Below are positions 1 through 13,196 of a stretch of 64,000 nt of DNA, in pieces. Both the position numbers and the translations under genes were made by a program. Under the pieces are notes generated by a model. That model saw nothing but the letters and a program-made list of their open reading frames with translations. It was not told where the DNA came from and did no database searches. Each line of letters starts with the position of its first letter. Position 1 is the first letter of the stretch. The stretch comes from Acanthochlamys bracteata (taxonomy: Eukaryota > Streptophyta > Magnoliopsida > Pandanales > Velloziaceae), in the NCBI GenBank assembly GCA_019914995.1, contig CM034127.1:1240001-1304000 (forward strand), given 5' to 3'.

Positions 1-3000
1 ACGCAGAATTAAATTAGCTTGGGAGTTGTATGGAGTAATTACACCAATCTCATCGTGCCTCACACCACCTTCTACCATTACTCTAATTATCTGCGAGATA
101 AACAAGAAGACACCTCAAAATCAACTATGTGCATTACCATAGTGAGCATGAATACAGAAAGTAATGAGTAGTACATAAGAAAGAGTGGTCTTTTGCGAGT
201 TTCAAACCTTTGTCACCAGATGTGCTTCAAGAGGATTACTCACAGCCTTATCCTCTTTAACCTCAATTGCAGGCAGGAGATCTTGCAAATTGCAAATGAA
301 AATAAACATTACTTAGATAAATACTAAATTTACAAAATTGTAAAAGGTAGCTACCTGTATTGATGAATACAGCAGCTCTGTCTGCATCCAAAACCTACAG
401 ATAGAAAAACATTAGCAGGCTGCACATTGCACAAATTATGGTTTAACATCGATTTAAAACCAATTATCTTATGCCCAGTTGATTGTGCAGCTATAGCAAA
501 AGAAGAGAAACAAGTAAAGAAGTGAAGCTTATGTTCCTTAGTTGCAATTTGATCATGCAGGTTGGGTATAGAACTTAATATACTCCAAATAGGTAATGAG
601 CCTATGATATAGTTAAAAATCAAAAGCGCTATGCAGAAGATGACACTATAGGAGAGAATATAGAAGCTTCATCAAGGTTAATTAATATGACTACAAATTT
701 ACCTCATTTAACCATGAGCCATCAGATTTCGTGCTAGAAAGTCTAAGTTTCCAATTTGCTACTTCAGATGAACTAGTTGCAGTTTGATCATGCGGGTTGG
801 GTATAGAACTTAAGATACTCCAAATAGGTAATGAGCCTATGATATAGTTAAAAATCAAAAGCACTATGCAGAAGATGACACTAAAGGAGAGAATATAGAA
901 GCTTCATCAAAGTTAATTAATATGACTACAAATTTACCTCATTTAACCATGAGCCATCAGATTTCATGCTAGAAAGTCTAAGTTTCCCATTTGCTACTTC
1001 AGATGAACCACATTGCAATCTGTCCCCATATATCAGAGCATTTGACAGTTCCATTATACCAGCCGACATTCGGTACTGAGAAACAGTCAAGCTGTTAGAC
1101 ATCCGATTTAGAAATAAACAGCCCCAGAAATTTGAGCGATGGAGAGTGTTAAGAGAAACAGAGATTGACCTGGCAGCGCAAGGGAGCTATAGCCTCAGGA
1201 TGTGCTTCAGATAGCTTACAAAATAAGCTTTTGTTCATACCATTCTCCCTTGCTTCCACACTCTACAGAAACAAAAGCAAGAAACAAATTTTCAACCAAA
1301 CATCAACTTGAAACAAATAAGACACAGGAGTTCTGCAGACCTGGACAAGTGGAGGGAGTTGGTAATGGTCCCCAACGAGGATGAATCTTGAAGCAAGCAT
1401 AAGAGGCCCTAAAGAAACCTGAAACAAATAGCATACTTGGTTGGAATATGTGATACAACCAGGAAAGTTAAATAAGGGAAAAATTAATCCGTAAGTCACC
1501 CAAAAAAAGGTACCTAAGAAAAAAAGTGCTCGAACTTTTTATTTTGCGAAGAGGATGACCATCTTTGTAGAAATATGCTAGAATTTTATTGCTATTTAAA
1601 TAAGGCTAAATATATCTCAAAACAGAGCCAAAAAGTGGTGAATTAACCATGAGTCAATGATCCCTCCTAGAATTGACATATTTTGAAGGAGTACTATTTG
1701 ATGATGAATCAATCAGGACTATCTCTTTGATAACACAACAAACTTCTAGATGGTTTGAACTTACAGAAGTCAAATCAGTTTTATTTATTAGAAACAAGCG
1801 CCATAAGATCCTTGTATATGAGAATTTTGTCACTATACTAGGATAGACTGAAAGGTGAATAACATCTATATAGTTGTTGGAAACGTCAGAACTTCATAGC
1901 TATGCATAAGGCTCTTCAAAAGCTTCTCGGAAGCATCATAAAAAAAAAAAAAACACAGCTACGATAACCTTCACCATTGAGCTAAAGGTATATAAGCAAA
2001 ATAAGTTGCAAAAGGGAGAAATACAAAGTTCAGAAATCTATGTGCATACATACAGGTAAGGTAATTTGTCCAGCTTCGTCCATTATACATATATCGAAAG
2101 ACTTATTTGCAAGCAACGGATGATTTATCCCCAAGCAGGTAACTCCAACAACTCGAACATGTTCCATCCTCTGTTTGATTTGTTCCATAGAGATCCTTTC
2201 TGTTGCTGCACAATGAAAAGACTTAAAGACGGTATACATATCAATAATTATGTAATAAAGGTATGATCATACACAAGAAAGACCGATCTCGGATATCATT
2301 ATGTATTGCTTCTTGCCTCCCGACCCTTATAAAATCCACATCCTGAGGAAGTCCAAAGAGGGGTGAAAATATAGAGCATATCAAGTATCATTCTAGGTTT
2401 TTCCATGTAAAATATTCCTAGCAAAAAGCTTCATTAAAGTTTATATTACCAAATCACCTGATATTTCAATTTCATAAGCAAGTTATCAACGGCTGAATTT
2501 GTGTATGAAGTGAGCAAGATGGATGATCCTCTCATCAATAATGCCTTAACAGCATGCACCATGGTTGATGTTTTTCCTGTACCCGGCATCCCAAATATAA
2601 GGGCATAATCCTTTGCACTAAGAATCTGAAGAGACAGGAAACAGGAAAGTAAGCTATCACATATCCTGAAATATGTTTAAATCAATTCTGCAATCACTAA
2701 AAGCTTCCTAGATATTTCAAATTATTCTATATGAAAGAAAATTCTCAATCCTAAATTTCATGAAAAAGCATTAGCGAATTTACCTTAAGGATAGCTCTCC
2801 GCTGGTCATCGTTCAAACTCTTTTCTGATCGGATATATGAAAGTGCTGGATCCTGACTAAATATTCCGCTGCTATCAAATCTAGGTGCCTGTTAAGATTA
2901 AACTAATTAAGAACTGCTACACAGACAGATTCACAAGCAACAATCTGAAAGAAGAAACAAAATGGGTCACAGGGATTTATGACAACAGAAATCACCTCAA

Positions 3001-6000
3001 GGTCCACTATCATCTTCCTGAGATGTGAACTTTGTGGATCTTGAAGAAATAGTCGAATTAGGTTTAATCTGTCAATAAGCACCATAACCAAAAAAACAAA
3101 AGAAAACATCGTTAAGTAAAAGTCACCTAGCAATCACTGATCAAATAAGAAAGCCTGTGTGCAAGCTCCCATACAGATGAGGCCACTACCTCATGACGCC
3201 ATACATAGAAGCAGCATCATCCTTATCTATTCGCCATATCTGTCGAGCAAGAGTAGCCTGATCATCTCCAGGAATCCTCAATCGTCGTGGAAAGAATATC
3301 TAGAAATGAAAGCTCCATTAATTAAAAAACAGTGCATTTGCAAAAATGTTTACTCTGTAATATATTAAAAATGTACGTTAGTCAGCTTAAGATATTAACA
3401 TCAACGGTCTTGTCTTGCTTGTTTTGAAAGTCTTTTCCTCACTTTTTTAAAGTCATATGCAGCATGATATTTCCAACTTGGAGGATTAACTATCACACTA
3501 AACAAGTCAGCTAAGGAAAATGTCCAGATTAAAATAGTTCGTATTGTCAAAGCTTCATAGAAACCTTCTTATAACTGTCCCTGAAGCAAAGAATTGCAGG
3601 TATAAATAAACAAAGTAAAAAAGAAATTGAAGAACAATGTGTCTCTTACTGAAACATTAGCATGACTGATCTCATTTATTACTCCGCTTGCAATTGCAAT
3701 CCGTCCAGCTGCTGTACTAAGAATCTGTTTCCAATTTCACAAAATTTAGACCAACATAGAGGAAAGCAAGATTTTGAATTGTCTACAGGCAGCATGCTGT
3801 ACTAATAAGACATGAAATAAAATTGTGAAACAGCTAACCTTAGTTAAAACAATACTTATGAAAGAATTGAGAAAGGTATGCACTTGCATACTACAAACAA
3901 AATGTAAGAAACTGCATCTGTTACTTTCTCGTGTTATGGAACTTATTCTGTTAACCACACATGAAGAACTTTCTACCTAATTGATAGGGTTCACATTAGT
4001 GCTGAAACAGAAACATCTACGCAGGTCATGGGATACACTTTTTCAAGTTGCAAAAATTGCTAAATCTTATGCCATTCTTCACTTTTGTCCATGATTTGTT
4101 TTCAAGTTTCAAAGACTTGCTTTAACTATGAGAATCACTAACGCAAAATCACCATTTCACTGATGCCTATTATTTCCCATAAATTGTGCCAACACTTGGT
4201 CATTGCAGAACTCCACTAGCTACTCAGGCTCCAGCTTTTAGGTGGGTCATAACAGTTAGAAGTGGGCCACTATAAAGCATTGTTAGATCATAACATTTAC
4301 AGATGAAGTATAGAATGGCAGAGATTTCTATGTAACTAATCAAAAAGGAAAAAACAAGCATTAGGGAAGTGGATGAAGAGTACTCAAACTCAAATCTAGG
4401 AACACAAGAGATATGCTAATGTTAAAAGACTGTAAAAGATTATTAAAGTTAAGTAACTATGAGGGATCTTCTAAAAAATCTACATATCCAGGTTTTACTC
4501 ATAATTCCTCAACAAAGTCCTTTGGACGACAGCCATGCACAAGCATAAACATCAAATAACAGGGGAACTCTTTGTACAGCACAGTTAGATATGAAGATAA
4601 TAACTCAACAAAAAGTGGCAAACTTGATCATATGCAATTTATATTTTTGCACTCGTTACCAAGGACATTAAATAAAACAGATGGAGAAAAAGAAAGAGTA
4701 TTACCACACGATCTCCGCACCTAAGATTGCACTCAGATGAACCAAAACCAGCTCCAGTAGAATCATTTTTCTTATCACTCAAAACTTCACAGTCATCACA
4801 TGATATCCCCTTCCTCGCAAAGGTATAGCAAAATTGTCCGTTTCTGGACGCATTAGCTGATGAAAGACCGTTCCTACCATCAAGAACTAAGTAGGAAAGA
4901 CTGCCCCTACTGTGCTCTCCTGTCAAACTTCTTGGCGGCACTATATCTTTCTTATTGACCTGAAATTCCATACTGTCAGTAAGTGAAAGTAATGTCGTGC
5001 CCATAAGATTGTAACAATCAGGTTAACAAAATGAAACGGACATGTGATGCTTTAGCTTCGAGGTCAATTAAGCGATCCCAATGCTTCAAGAAGTCTGTGT
5101 GAGCAGCAGTTAAATGTTCAACATTGTTATCATATATGTCACCAAGTCCACTGCTCTCTTTATTGCCTCCGTAGGCCTGAAATTTAAGAATAAGAAAAGA
5201 AAATCAAAAGGCAAGCAACAAAATGATCTGCATTCAAATAAGGAAAATGAACCAACTCTATAAAAAGCACATGGCCTCAACTGAATACTACTGTCAAATC
5301 CTTCCGCTACCTCACTCTACTCTATTTATTAATGCAAAGACAGCCTTGCCCATTCCCAAGCACATGAAAGGGATCACATTAGCTTGTCGTGTAAGAGATG
5401 ACTCACCTTATGATAGATGCTACAGATATTAAGGTGACGACAACCCATGCACATTGTTAAATTCTGCAGAAAGAGAATTGGACAGGTTTAGTTTCTAAAA
5501 TGCAAGAAGAAAGGCCTTTGCACTATAGATAAAAATAAAAGGAATTGTACTTGCCTGCAGCATCTGAGGCAAAAGTTGTATAGTCGAGCTCTTCAACAGG
5601 TCAGATGCAAGCTCATTTCGGCGCATTATTAGACCAATCAAGTCAGACCTTTGAACCTTAATACCCTGGTTGAAGAACCATGCTGCTTTCTTACATAGAC
5701 TAATCGATTGATGGAAAAAATAAACACATAGCAAATTGTGTGTACTAATTCTATAGAAAGACACTTACACGTGTCTCATCTGTATGAAGATAATACAGAA
5801 GACCAGAGTCAATATCTTTCCTCGAGTATCTGACAGGAAGGCATAATCGGATAAGTACATGCGGCTATAGATCTTGTTTGAAAGAAAGAAAGAAAAAATT
5901 CAAATATGCATGGTCAATAAATGTTTATTCCTACTACGTAGCTTGAAGTAAGAACTGATAAGAATAAAAAAATAGTATAGGTGAAAAAAAGTAGTGAATA

Positions 6001-9000
6001 TAAAACATAAAAGAAGATAACCATGTTCATAGTTATCAATACCTCTCCGACATAAGAAGAGAGTACAATATCACTTGCGCAGAATGTTCCATCACAGTCT
6101 GCAACACAAATCATCTTAATACCACAAAGAAAGATCAAGAAGCAAAATAAAAAAATGTTAAAAAAAGTCATGCCAGAACACTTTGAACAAATCATCCAGC
6201 AACTAGTCTATCAATTTAGCTGCAATGTCATAGCAACCAACAAGCATTTTCAAATATCAAGCAGCCATTCTGACTTGTCAATAGTTTTGTTGCATAGTGT
6301 TTGCCAATGAATCAGGATAATAAGAAAGCTTAAGCGTTGAGTTGTCATAGCTCCAAGTTGGTTAGTATACTTGATGGAGCAACAGATTGCAAATAACATA
6401 GAACAGTTTCTGTGATATGAAATAACAAGATCTAAGTATATTATGATTGTGATTAGACTCATTAGACATTTGCGACAAGTTTTAAAAGATCATTGAATAC
6501 GTTGGACATGAACTACTTTCACGTTCAATTCTAGACAACAATAGTGTTAAACATAGATTACAACTTTCATATAATTTCTTAACTTGGTATTTAAAATTCA
6601 AAATTTGCACAAAGTTCGATTTTTCCTGAAAATGAGGTGGTAAATGGATAGGGGAAGTCTTCCATGCAAAAGCATATCTATGCTATGAAGGCTCAATATC
6701 AAAGCTCTGCATGTTTTCTGGGAACGATTCAAGTATAGGAGTGTTTTAAATATATCTGAAGTAACAAAAAGCAATGGAGACGACAATGTGCGTTAATCAA
6801 TCATGCCAAATACGCTATCTAGCTTACCTGGCTGCTAGTTGCTTTCCCACTCTTGAACTCCAGTGGCATTATGGCTTCATATGGATCATTATCAAGGGGT
6901 GTCATCTGTACACGACAAGAAGCATCAATCATCCCTTTCAACCCATATCTTGGTGCCCAGGCCATCTCCTCTATGTCCATAACCTGCAAAATTATGCTGC
7001 GCCACACTTAGGCAGTAACATTGTGGATGCTGAAGGGGTAGGTCCACCATATATCCAAGCAGCAATATCACTCATAAGTGAGATTGTAGTTCACATACTA
7101 AATATAGCACAACAACAAGCAAACTTGCAATTCCTGCAGAATTTGTAAAAATTCAATATATATCTTGCAAATGAAAAGGTTCGGGGTTCAAAAAACAAAT
7201 AACGAGAACTTGTATGCTGAATGTGCATGTAATTAGACTCAAATCAGAGATAGATACATTCACCGAACAATTCAAGAATTATAGATATATTCACCAAACA
7301 ATTCAAGAAGTTTGTACACTTTAGGTCTCTATGATTTCCATGAAAACAGAACCTTCCCTGTCTATCTTTCAGAATTTAAGAAACTTCCTGCAAGTCATAA
7401 ACTACAGCAAAATAGGCTCTCGCCTAGCATATATCAAAACAAGCAGGAAACACCTTGGTAACAGCAAATGAAGTGCTGTTACATCAATTGCTTACTTTCT
7501 GCAAACTGTTCCAAGGATTTGCAGGCAGAGTAGTTCAATCACTAAAAGCATCTATGTTTAGGATACCTAGAAGACTAGAAGTACACGATAATGCAGCTAT
7601 AAGAAAGAGCACCTCCCTTGGTAATGAGGTTTAGCTTAAGAAAGTAACTAACTCTAGGCCAAAATTGAAAACATATGCTTCCTGCTTCCACTTTTTCCCT
7701 AATAGATACAGAAACATTTAGTTTACATATCAGTTGATATATATATATATATATAGATAGATATAGGGATAGGATATAGGCACTCAATGTGCTATATGCA
7801 CTCCATCGGTTTCTCCGGCCATATTTGGCCGGAGAGACCTCTAAATCCGATCTTTACCGTTAAATATGTAGCACTATGAGTAGGAAACATGCTTACCAAA
7901 TTTCAGTTCAATCGGACCACGAATCGACCTTCATCCGGCCACTTGATCAAGATGACTCAAAAACAAAAAATATATATTTTGTCAACTTTTACTATTTGAG
8001 TCAACTTGATCAAGTGGCCGGATGAAGGTCGATTCGTGGTCCGATTGAATTGAAATTTAGTAAAAATATTTTCAACTCATAGTTCTACATATCCAACGGT
8101 GAAAATCGGATTTAGAGATTTCTCCAGCCAAATATGGATGGAGAAACCGATGGAGTGCATATAGCACATGGAGTGCCTATATCCTATCCCATATATATAT
8201 ATATATACAGTAATGGAGACTTGTAAATTGTTCTTGTTTGTCATCTGCAACCAGACCTAGAATATTCAACAATGCTTAGAATAATTCTAACACATTAGAA
8301 GCTTGAACGTTAATCTGAATGGAGAGTATTATGACAGGGAAGCACAGCAGAAATGAATTTCTTCAACTAACCCATTTGACAAATTTCCAACTAGCCATAT
8401 GACAATAATAAAACTGCAAGCTCATCAACAGCCTCAAGGTAAATTCTGTATTTCTCTGAAAAACATAGTGCTTTGTCACTCAAGCATTGCCAAAGAAAGC
8501 AATCAGATTTCATGAACCCAGTACCATATGCTAATAGAGGAGAACAATCGATCTAAATCAGAGTGGAAAGAAATGACTTTTTGCTGGTTAAAAGGAATTC
8601 CAATGATACTTGGATTATACATAAACTTCAATTCGAAATTGCAAATATCTTCACATTTAATTGCCAGAGTGAAATAGAGCAATATTGCAAGAGAGAGATT
8701 TATTTGATATTGCATTAGGTCCATACAAGCATTCCAAACCTAAGCATTGTACCTCTGTTATGTAAACTGTTCTTTCTCCAATATTACGTCCAAAATCAAC
8801 AGTGGAGTTCCTGAAATCCTGACAATAAGACCTATAATCAGTACCAAGGAAAATAAAATTTGATTCTGCATGACATTGGAACCATGACATGCAAGGTTGA
8901 ATATAAAAACATTATGCAGTTGGTTGGTTTGAATTTGAACAGTAATTCTACAATTATTCAGTTGCATGTACTTGACCACAACAATGAATCCAATATTTTA

Positions 9001-12000
9001 AAAGAAGTGACTGAATCTAAAATTTTAAAGAAGTGAGCAAATACTGCCTGGATTTCACTACTCTTTCCTATTCATACCCGTCCGCTGCAGTTCCATAGAA
9101 GTAAGGCAATCATCCATAAGAGCATGCAAATAAATGTTTCCAATTCCAGATGCAGTGTCAAACTTCAAGCCAATAAACCTGAAGTTGAATCATTTTGTTG
9201 ATATGCTAAAAACCTTTTAACTGGCCTAACCAACTAAGCGGCATGAAGAAGTGATGGCAAACAAACATGTTCTGCCTTTTTATAAAACTTGCTAATCCTT
9301 AAATGCAACTAACAACTTGTGCAATTGCAAATTTACAATTCTTTTTACTTATTTATGACAACTGACATAAAAAACTCCAACGCAACATTAGTCACAGTGA
9401 TGGTATCCAGTACCTTGGCTCCTTGGAAACATTTGAGCCAATTCAGTATTTTTGGAATCGCCTCGATAAGTGTTGCATATGCATCCTTTTCACTGGCTGT
9501 AACACAAGACCAGATCAATACCAAAATTCAGCATATTGATTTATCTTTGGAACAAAATGTTCTCAAACAGCCACATTAGTTGCAAGCAAGAAAAAGAGAA
9601 AAACTTCTTCTACTATTGTAGATTCTCGTAAATGGTCACATATGCGACCAACTTTTTTCTATTTTACGTTTTTCAATACATATTTTATAAGTATTTAGAA
9701 AATGTATTTAAAAATTTAGATAGTGTAGAAAAATTTTATGTAATGAGATATTTTTATTGCATATTTTTATTATTTTTTAGGATGTAAAAAAAATAGAGCT
9801 CGTTTTTCAAAAAGGACAAAAATACTCCCCATTTCAGAAAAGCTCCATTTCATAAGCAATCCCAAATGCACCCATATAGTATGTAAATAGAAGAAAGAAA
9901 ACAATACTGGTCGCATACTGGCCCTACCTCGACATGCATATAGACTCTCCATATTCTTCTGCAGAACTGTTCCAGCATACTCCTCCAAAAACTGTCTTGT
10001 AGGAGAATCCATAAGAAGTCCAGCCTTTCAACAAAGGAAAGTTCGTTGTCATTGGGATCGTAAGTTTTCGACATTATTACATATAGAACTGCCTCCGAAG
10101 ACAAATGAGAAAATAACCTGAAAGATCTGATGAAGCATTATGCCCAGCAATGCTGAAGTTGAATATTCTTTGCATTTTAGTCTTTCATCAAGCACAGCTC
10201 GTCTAGAACAAGTAAAACTAGATGCAACCTGGGATTATTAGTTCATATCAACCATCAAAATAATAAAAATGAAGAATGTGAACTCAAAATTCAACGTATC
10301 CAGGTGTGCTATTTACAACACAACAATAAAATCAAATAAGAATTAAAACCAGCTCTTGAAATAACACCGCCACTATGACAATAAGACATCACAAAAGATA
10401 CTTACACGGGTTCCAGATACAAGTATGCCTGGGTGGACAACTAAAAAGTTACTCTGATGATCTATCACACATCTCCCCTGGTCATCAAATTCTCCAATGA
10501 CATCGACAGTGTTACCAGGAGCAATTGAACTGTGGAACCTACAATATGATTAGGATAATAAATTAGAATTATATGTAATATCTGCAAGGATCGGCTACCC
10601 TATAACACTACAAAACAATGACATGTTTCACTAGGCAACTACAAAATTTACAACAAGACTTAGCATATTAAATTGGACGAAAACTTAAAAACAGGTTCAA
10701 TGTAGCATAAACGACCAACTATCATGATAAATGCAAATATAGGCATGCCAACTTTAATACATGTGCATACAATATAAATCTATTTCCCTGCAGAAAGAGG
10801 TACATTACACAAACCATTCATCAATCAAATTCACAATACGCTCTTGACCACTGCTCTCATTCAAAAGACGAAGAACCTGTTTGGAAAAAATGTAAAAAGT
10901 TTGCGGTCATGCTAAACAAAAAGCAGAACTATCTGGAGTAACTTGGGCAAGTAATGTTTAATAAAAATAGAAACACCTTAATGGGATGTCTCGCGTTTGA
11001 TGATTCCGTGCTTCTATGATTCTCAAGGACCTACAAGATAAAAGAAGGCTATAAGCCCTTCAAAGCTAAGTAAAAGGTAGTAGAGACTGTCCTCAGGAAG
11101 TATAAGTTTGACCTCCAGAACAAGAAAGGTTTCATTAGCAGAAGGACTATGATGGCTTCTCTCGGTCATATTAGGCTCCAGATGTGCATCATTTCTCACA
11201 ACATTTTTTCTCTTGTGAACTTCTTCATCTTTAGTCAATGGCTCATCAGTAATTGCATCTTCAACTTGATCTAAGAGCTCAAGCAATGCCTACATCAGTA
11301 TAGGAGTCAATTCTGGAGCAAAAGAGAGAGATCAGAAGAAACTCAAGTATGAAACCCATACCTTCCTATGCTCCCAAATGCCTGATTGATCTACTTCTCC
11401 TTTGCAGGTGTCAGTGGTCAACTGCAACTTGCACATTGTGTACAACAAAATCAGAAATGAAAATTGCTTCTTATAGATGTGGAAGTATCAAAACATAGCA
11501 AACAACAAGTGCCTGTGCCGCATACCTCAAAAAGACCTTGTAAAGCTGATGGAGGTGGAGTCTGGAATAGTTTCTGCTCATCTATTACAGCACTATCATT
11601 GCATACTTTTGGGACCCTCTTGTGGCAAGCTAGAGTCTTATCTACTAGTCCCATGGTTGAGGAGGATATCAATCTCGCTCCCACTGAATTACAGCTATTC
11701 TGTATACGAACAACTTCAAACATATAAAATTCCAAAATTATCAGTTCTAATTAAAATGGGAAAAGATTGAAATTTTACCTGCTTGTTAGAACAGGGTTGA
11801 ACAGAAATACCATTCAACCCCAACGGGTTGGACGCCAAGCCTTTCTTCTTGGCAACAAGCGATTGCAGCTTCTCATTGACAGGAGATATTCGCCATGTCA
11901 CCTCATCTCCACCATCATCTTGGCTCTGCTTAATAAGCTGAATTCACAAAAAAAAAAAAAAAAAAAAAAATCCCTCAACACATAAAACACAATTCAATCA

Positions 12001-12404
12001 ATAGGTTAAAAGAATCACACGAGAGAACAAACGATTACCATTCCAGGAGAGAACTTAAATTTCTTGACGGGTCTAGATTTTGTGGCTTCCGGTGAGACCT
12101 GATCCAGCTTTTCGGTGGCATTACCGGATTCCTTAGGGACTTGCAAAGAAATCGATTGACTAACATTCCGATCGAGAACAGGATCCGAGTGTTCAGAAAC
12201 AATTGCTGTTGTCGTTTGTTTGTTATTGGAACTAGGGCTTAGGTTTGGATTTGGACTTGGAGTGTTGCGCTGAGCTTGAGACTGAGAATGGCGCTCGAAA
12301 AAATGCTGAATACCAAACTTGGAAGGTTGAGACGGCGGCGGCGGCTGTTGGTTAGATTTTCTTGAGGCCGCGGAGGAGGCGGCGGTCTTCTTTCTCGGCG
12401 GCAT
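1..12404 (-). CDS. DNA2: DNA2-type ATP-dependent DNA helicase/nuclease (JHS1-like), multi-exon, 3' end outside window
   Basis: This is the nuclear helicase-nuclease that trims Okazaki flaps and resects DNA ends. Start at 12402-12404 ([11 protein letters not shown]); the first exons are 12039-12404, 11779-11937, 11526-11699, 11362-11427 and 11113-11289, all joining in phase. The N-terminus is low complexity with a PIP-like box (I32, F35, F36). Next comes the RecB/Cas4-like nuclease part, with GMIDAS near 6921-6945 and PLEFKSGK near 6841-6870, plus Cys-rich pieces (FTCSRRAV near 10200, [11 protein letters not shown] near 5440) expected for the Fe-S cluster. The SF1 helicase follows: Walker [10 protein letters not shown] near 2567-2592, Walker B MDEAGQ near 2068-2083, GDHYQLPP near 1340, a YRMSAGI exon near 960-1080, and [13 protein letters not shown] reaching base 1. 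Motif VI and the stop lie beyond the window. Exons are interrupted by more than 20 introns, some carrying repeats. The family call is firm; some central exon edges are approximate. Confidence 0.93.
541..1012. repeat. 235-bp tandem duplication inside DNA2
   Basis: The stretch from about 551 to 778 recurs from about 786 to 1012 with only scattered differences (for example gatcatgcaggttggg against gatcatgcgggttggg). The offset is 235 bp. On the minus strand the right-hand copy contains the 3' half and donor of the exon encoding [20 protein letters not shown] and what follows; the left-hand copy repeats only the last part of that exon ([18 protein letters not shown], then SWLNE) plus the following intron start. 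The genuine next exon ([13 protein letters not shown], 355-394) lies downstream. The extra half exon is therefore probably intronic, although an AG occurs directly before it. Confidence 0.85.
7766..8190. mobile_element. Foldback (long-TIR) MITE-like element in a DNA2 intron
   Basis: About 425 bp that is nearly one long imperfect palindrome. The left end gggataggatataggcac is the reverse complement of the right end gtgcctatatcctatccc. The pairing continues inward through a gtgcatatagcac-like block, the tttctccggccatatttgg block, and a block reading gtggccggatgaaggtcg on the right arm. A short loop of about 50 bases near 7960-8000 separates the arms. Both ends sit in (TA)n, so the target duplication cannot be read. 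No ORF is present, so this is a non-autonomous element. The superfamily is not clear from the sequence. Confidence 0.85.
9600..9850 (-). mobile_element. AT-rich non-autonomous repeat, same family as 54624-54885
   Basis: Read on the minus strand this intronic stretch runs through gagcttttctgaaa, ctttttgaaaaacgagct, a long A/T core containing ctaaaaaataataaaaat, and attgaaaaacgtaaaat. The same ordered blocks occur on the plus strand at 54650-54850 (gagcttttctaaaa, acgaaaaacgaattct, ttaaaaaataataaaaat, attgaaaaacataaaat). The two copies are therefore diverged members of one dispersed family, in opposite orientation. No coding capacity is visible. Confidence 0.6.
11946..11970. repeat. Poly-A tract in DNA2 intron 1
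   Basis: An uninterrupted run of about 25 A on the plus strand, a poly-T tract in the sense of the gene. It lies just upstream of the acceptor of the exon 11779-11937, so on the sense strand it serves as an extreme polypyrimidine tract. Length is likely variable. Confidence 0.8.
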
Positions 12405-13196
12405 CGGTTCTGATGATCGAAGGTAGATTTTGGGGAATTTCGGTTTTTGTTTCCTTTCTTTTCACCAATAATATACTGAAGAAGAAGAACCCAGAAGAAG
12501 AAGAAAAATAAGGAACCAGATCTAGTACCAGACGGAGCAGTAGCACGAACAGCAGCCGCAAGACCGCCTGGCGTTTGCTGCGACAATTGCGAGCAGCGTT
12601 ACTCGCGATGGAACTTCGAACAGCGTAGCAGTAGGGGCAGTTGAACGGAGGAGACGGAGGAGAACAAGTCGACGGCAGCAGCGGCGATAGCGAGCAAGAA
12701 GAAGACTGCTCTGCGGCCAGACCGAGGCAAGAAGCGACGATTTTTCTTTATTTTATTCTATTGCTTTTCAAATTTTGTGTTCTTTCTTTCGCAAGTTTGG
12801 AAGACGAAAAAATAGAAAGAAGGCGAACCATGCATCTGTTTCTGGATCTGATTTTTCTTTTCCCGCGCGATAGGGTGAAAGTTTTTCAGTCTCCCGCTCG
12901 TGGTTAATTGGGCCGATGGTTTACGCAATTTCGAACAACAGTAGCTTGGGCTTTAAGCTTTCTCGGTCAATTTCACGACGGTAAGAATACCTGATCTTGC
13001 TTTGGGCTCTAGCCTAGTACATGGGGCAGATGGGCGGATGCCCAATATGCATTTCATTACTAATCTCAATATTGTAGGCCTCATATTGCAAACGCGCCAT
13101 CTAAAAACGGCCAACATTTTCTCACAGCAGCCGCTTGAACCCTGAACCCTTCCTTGTTCAAGAGGCACTCAGGAAGGTTTTCAGCTCTGCAAGTAA
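12405..13196. promoter_or_regulatory. Divergent DNA2/XRN upstream region
   Basis: The 792 bases between the DNA2 start (minus) and the XRN start (plus) hold no supported gene. They contain both 5' leaders and the shared promoter. The DNA2 side is purine-rich (gaagaagaagaa runs at 12478-12510), typical of a plant 5' leader read on the other strand. No convincing TATA box is seen for either gene, in keeping with housekeeping promoters. Short open frames here are not supported. Confidence 0.6.
12859..12866 (+). promoter_or_regulatory. E2F-like site TTTCCCGC
   Basis: TTTCCCGC matches the E2F/DP consensus TTTSSCGC and is followed by GCG. It lies about 450 bp upstream of the DNA2 start codon and 330 bp upstream of the XRN start. 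Replication genes such as DNA2 are common E2F targets, so S-phase control is plausible; this is inference from a motif. Confidence 0.45.

Noticed and set aside
1750..2000. Search for tRNA, snoRNA or miRNA hairpins in gene introns
   Set aside because: No cloverleaf or C/D-box layout convincing by eye; only the foldback element at 7766 forms a clear hairpin.
12239..12586. 115-codon minus frame overlapping the DNA2 start
   Set aside because: It is in another frame over the purine-rich leader and the low-complexity N-terminus; the DNA2 frame has homology and correct splice phase.
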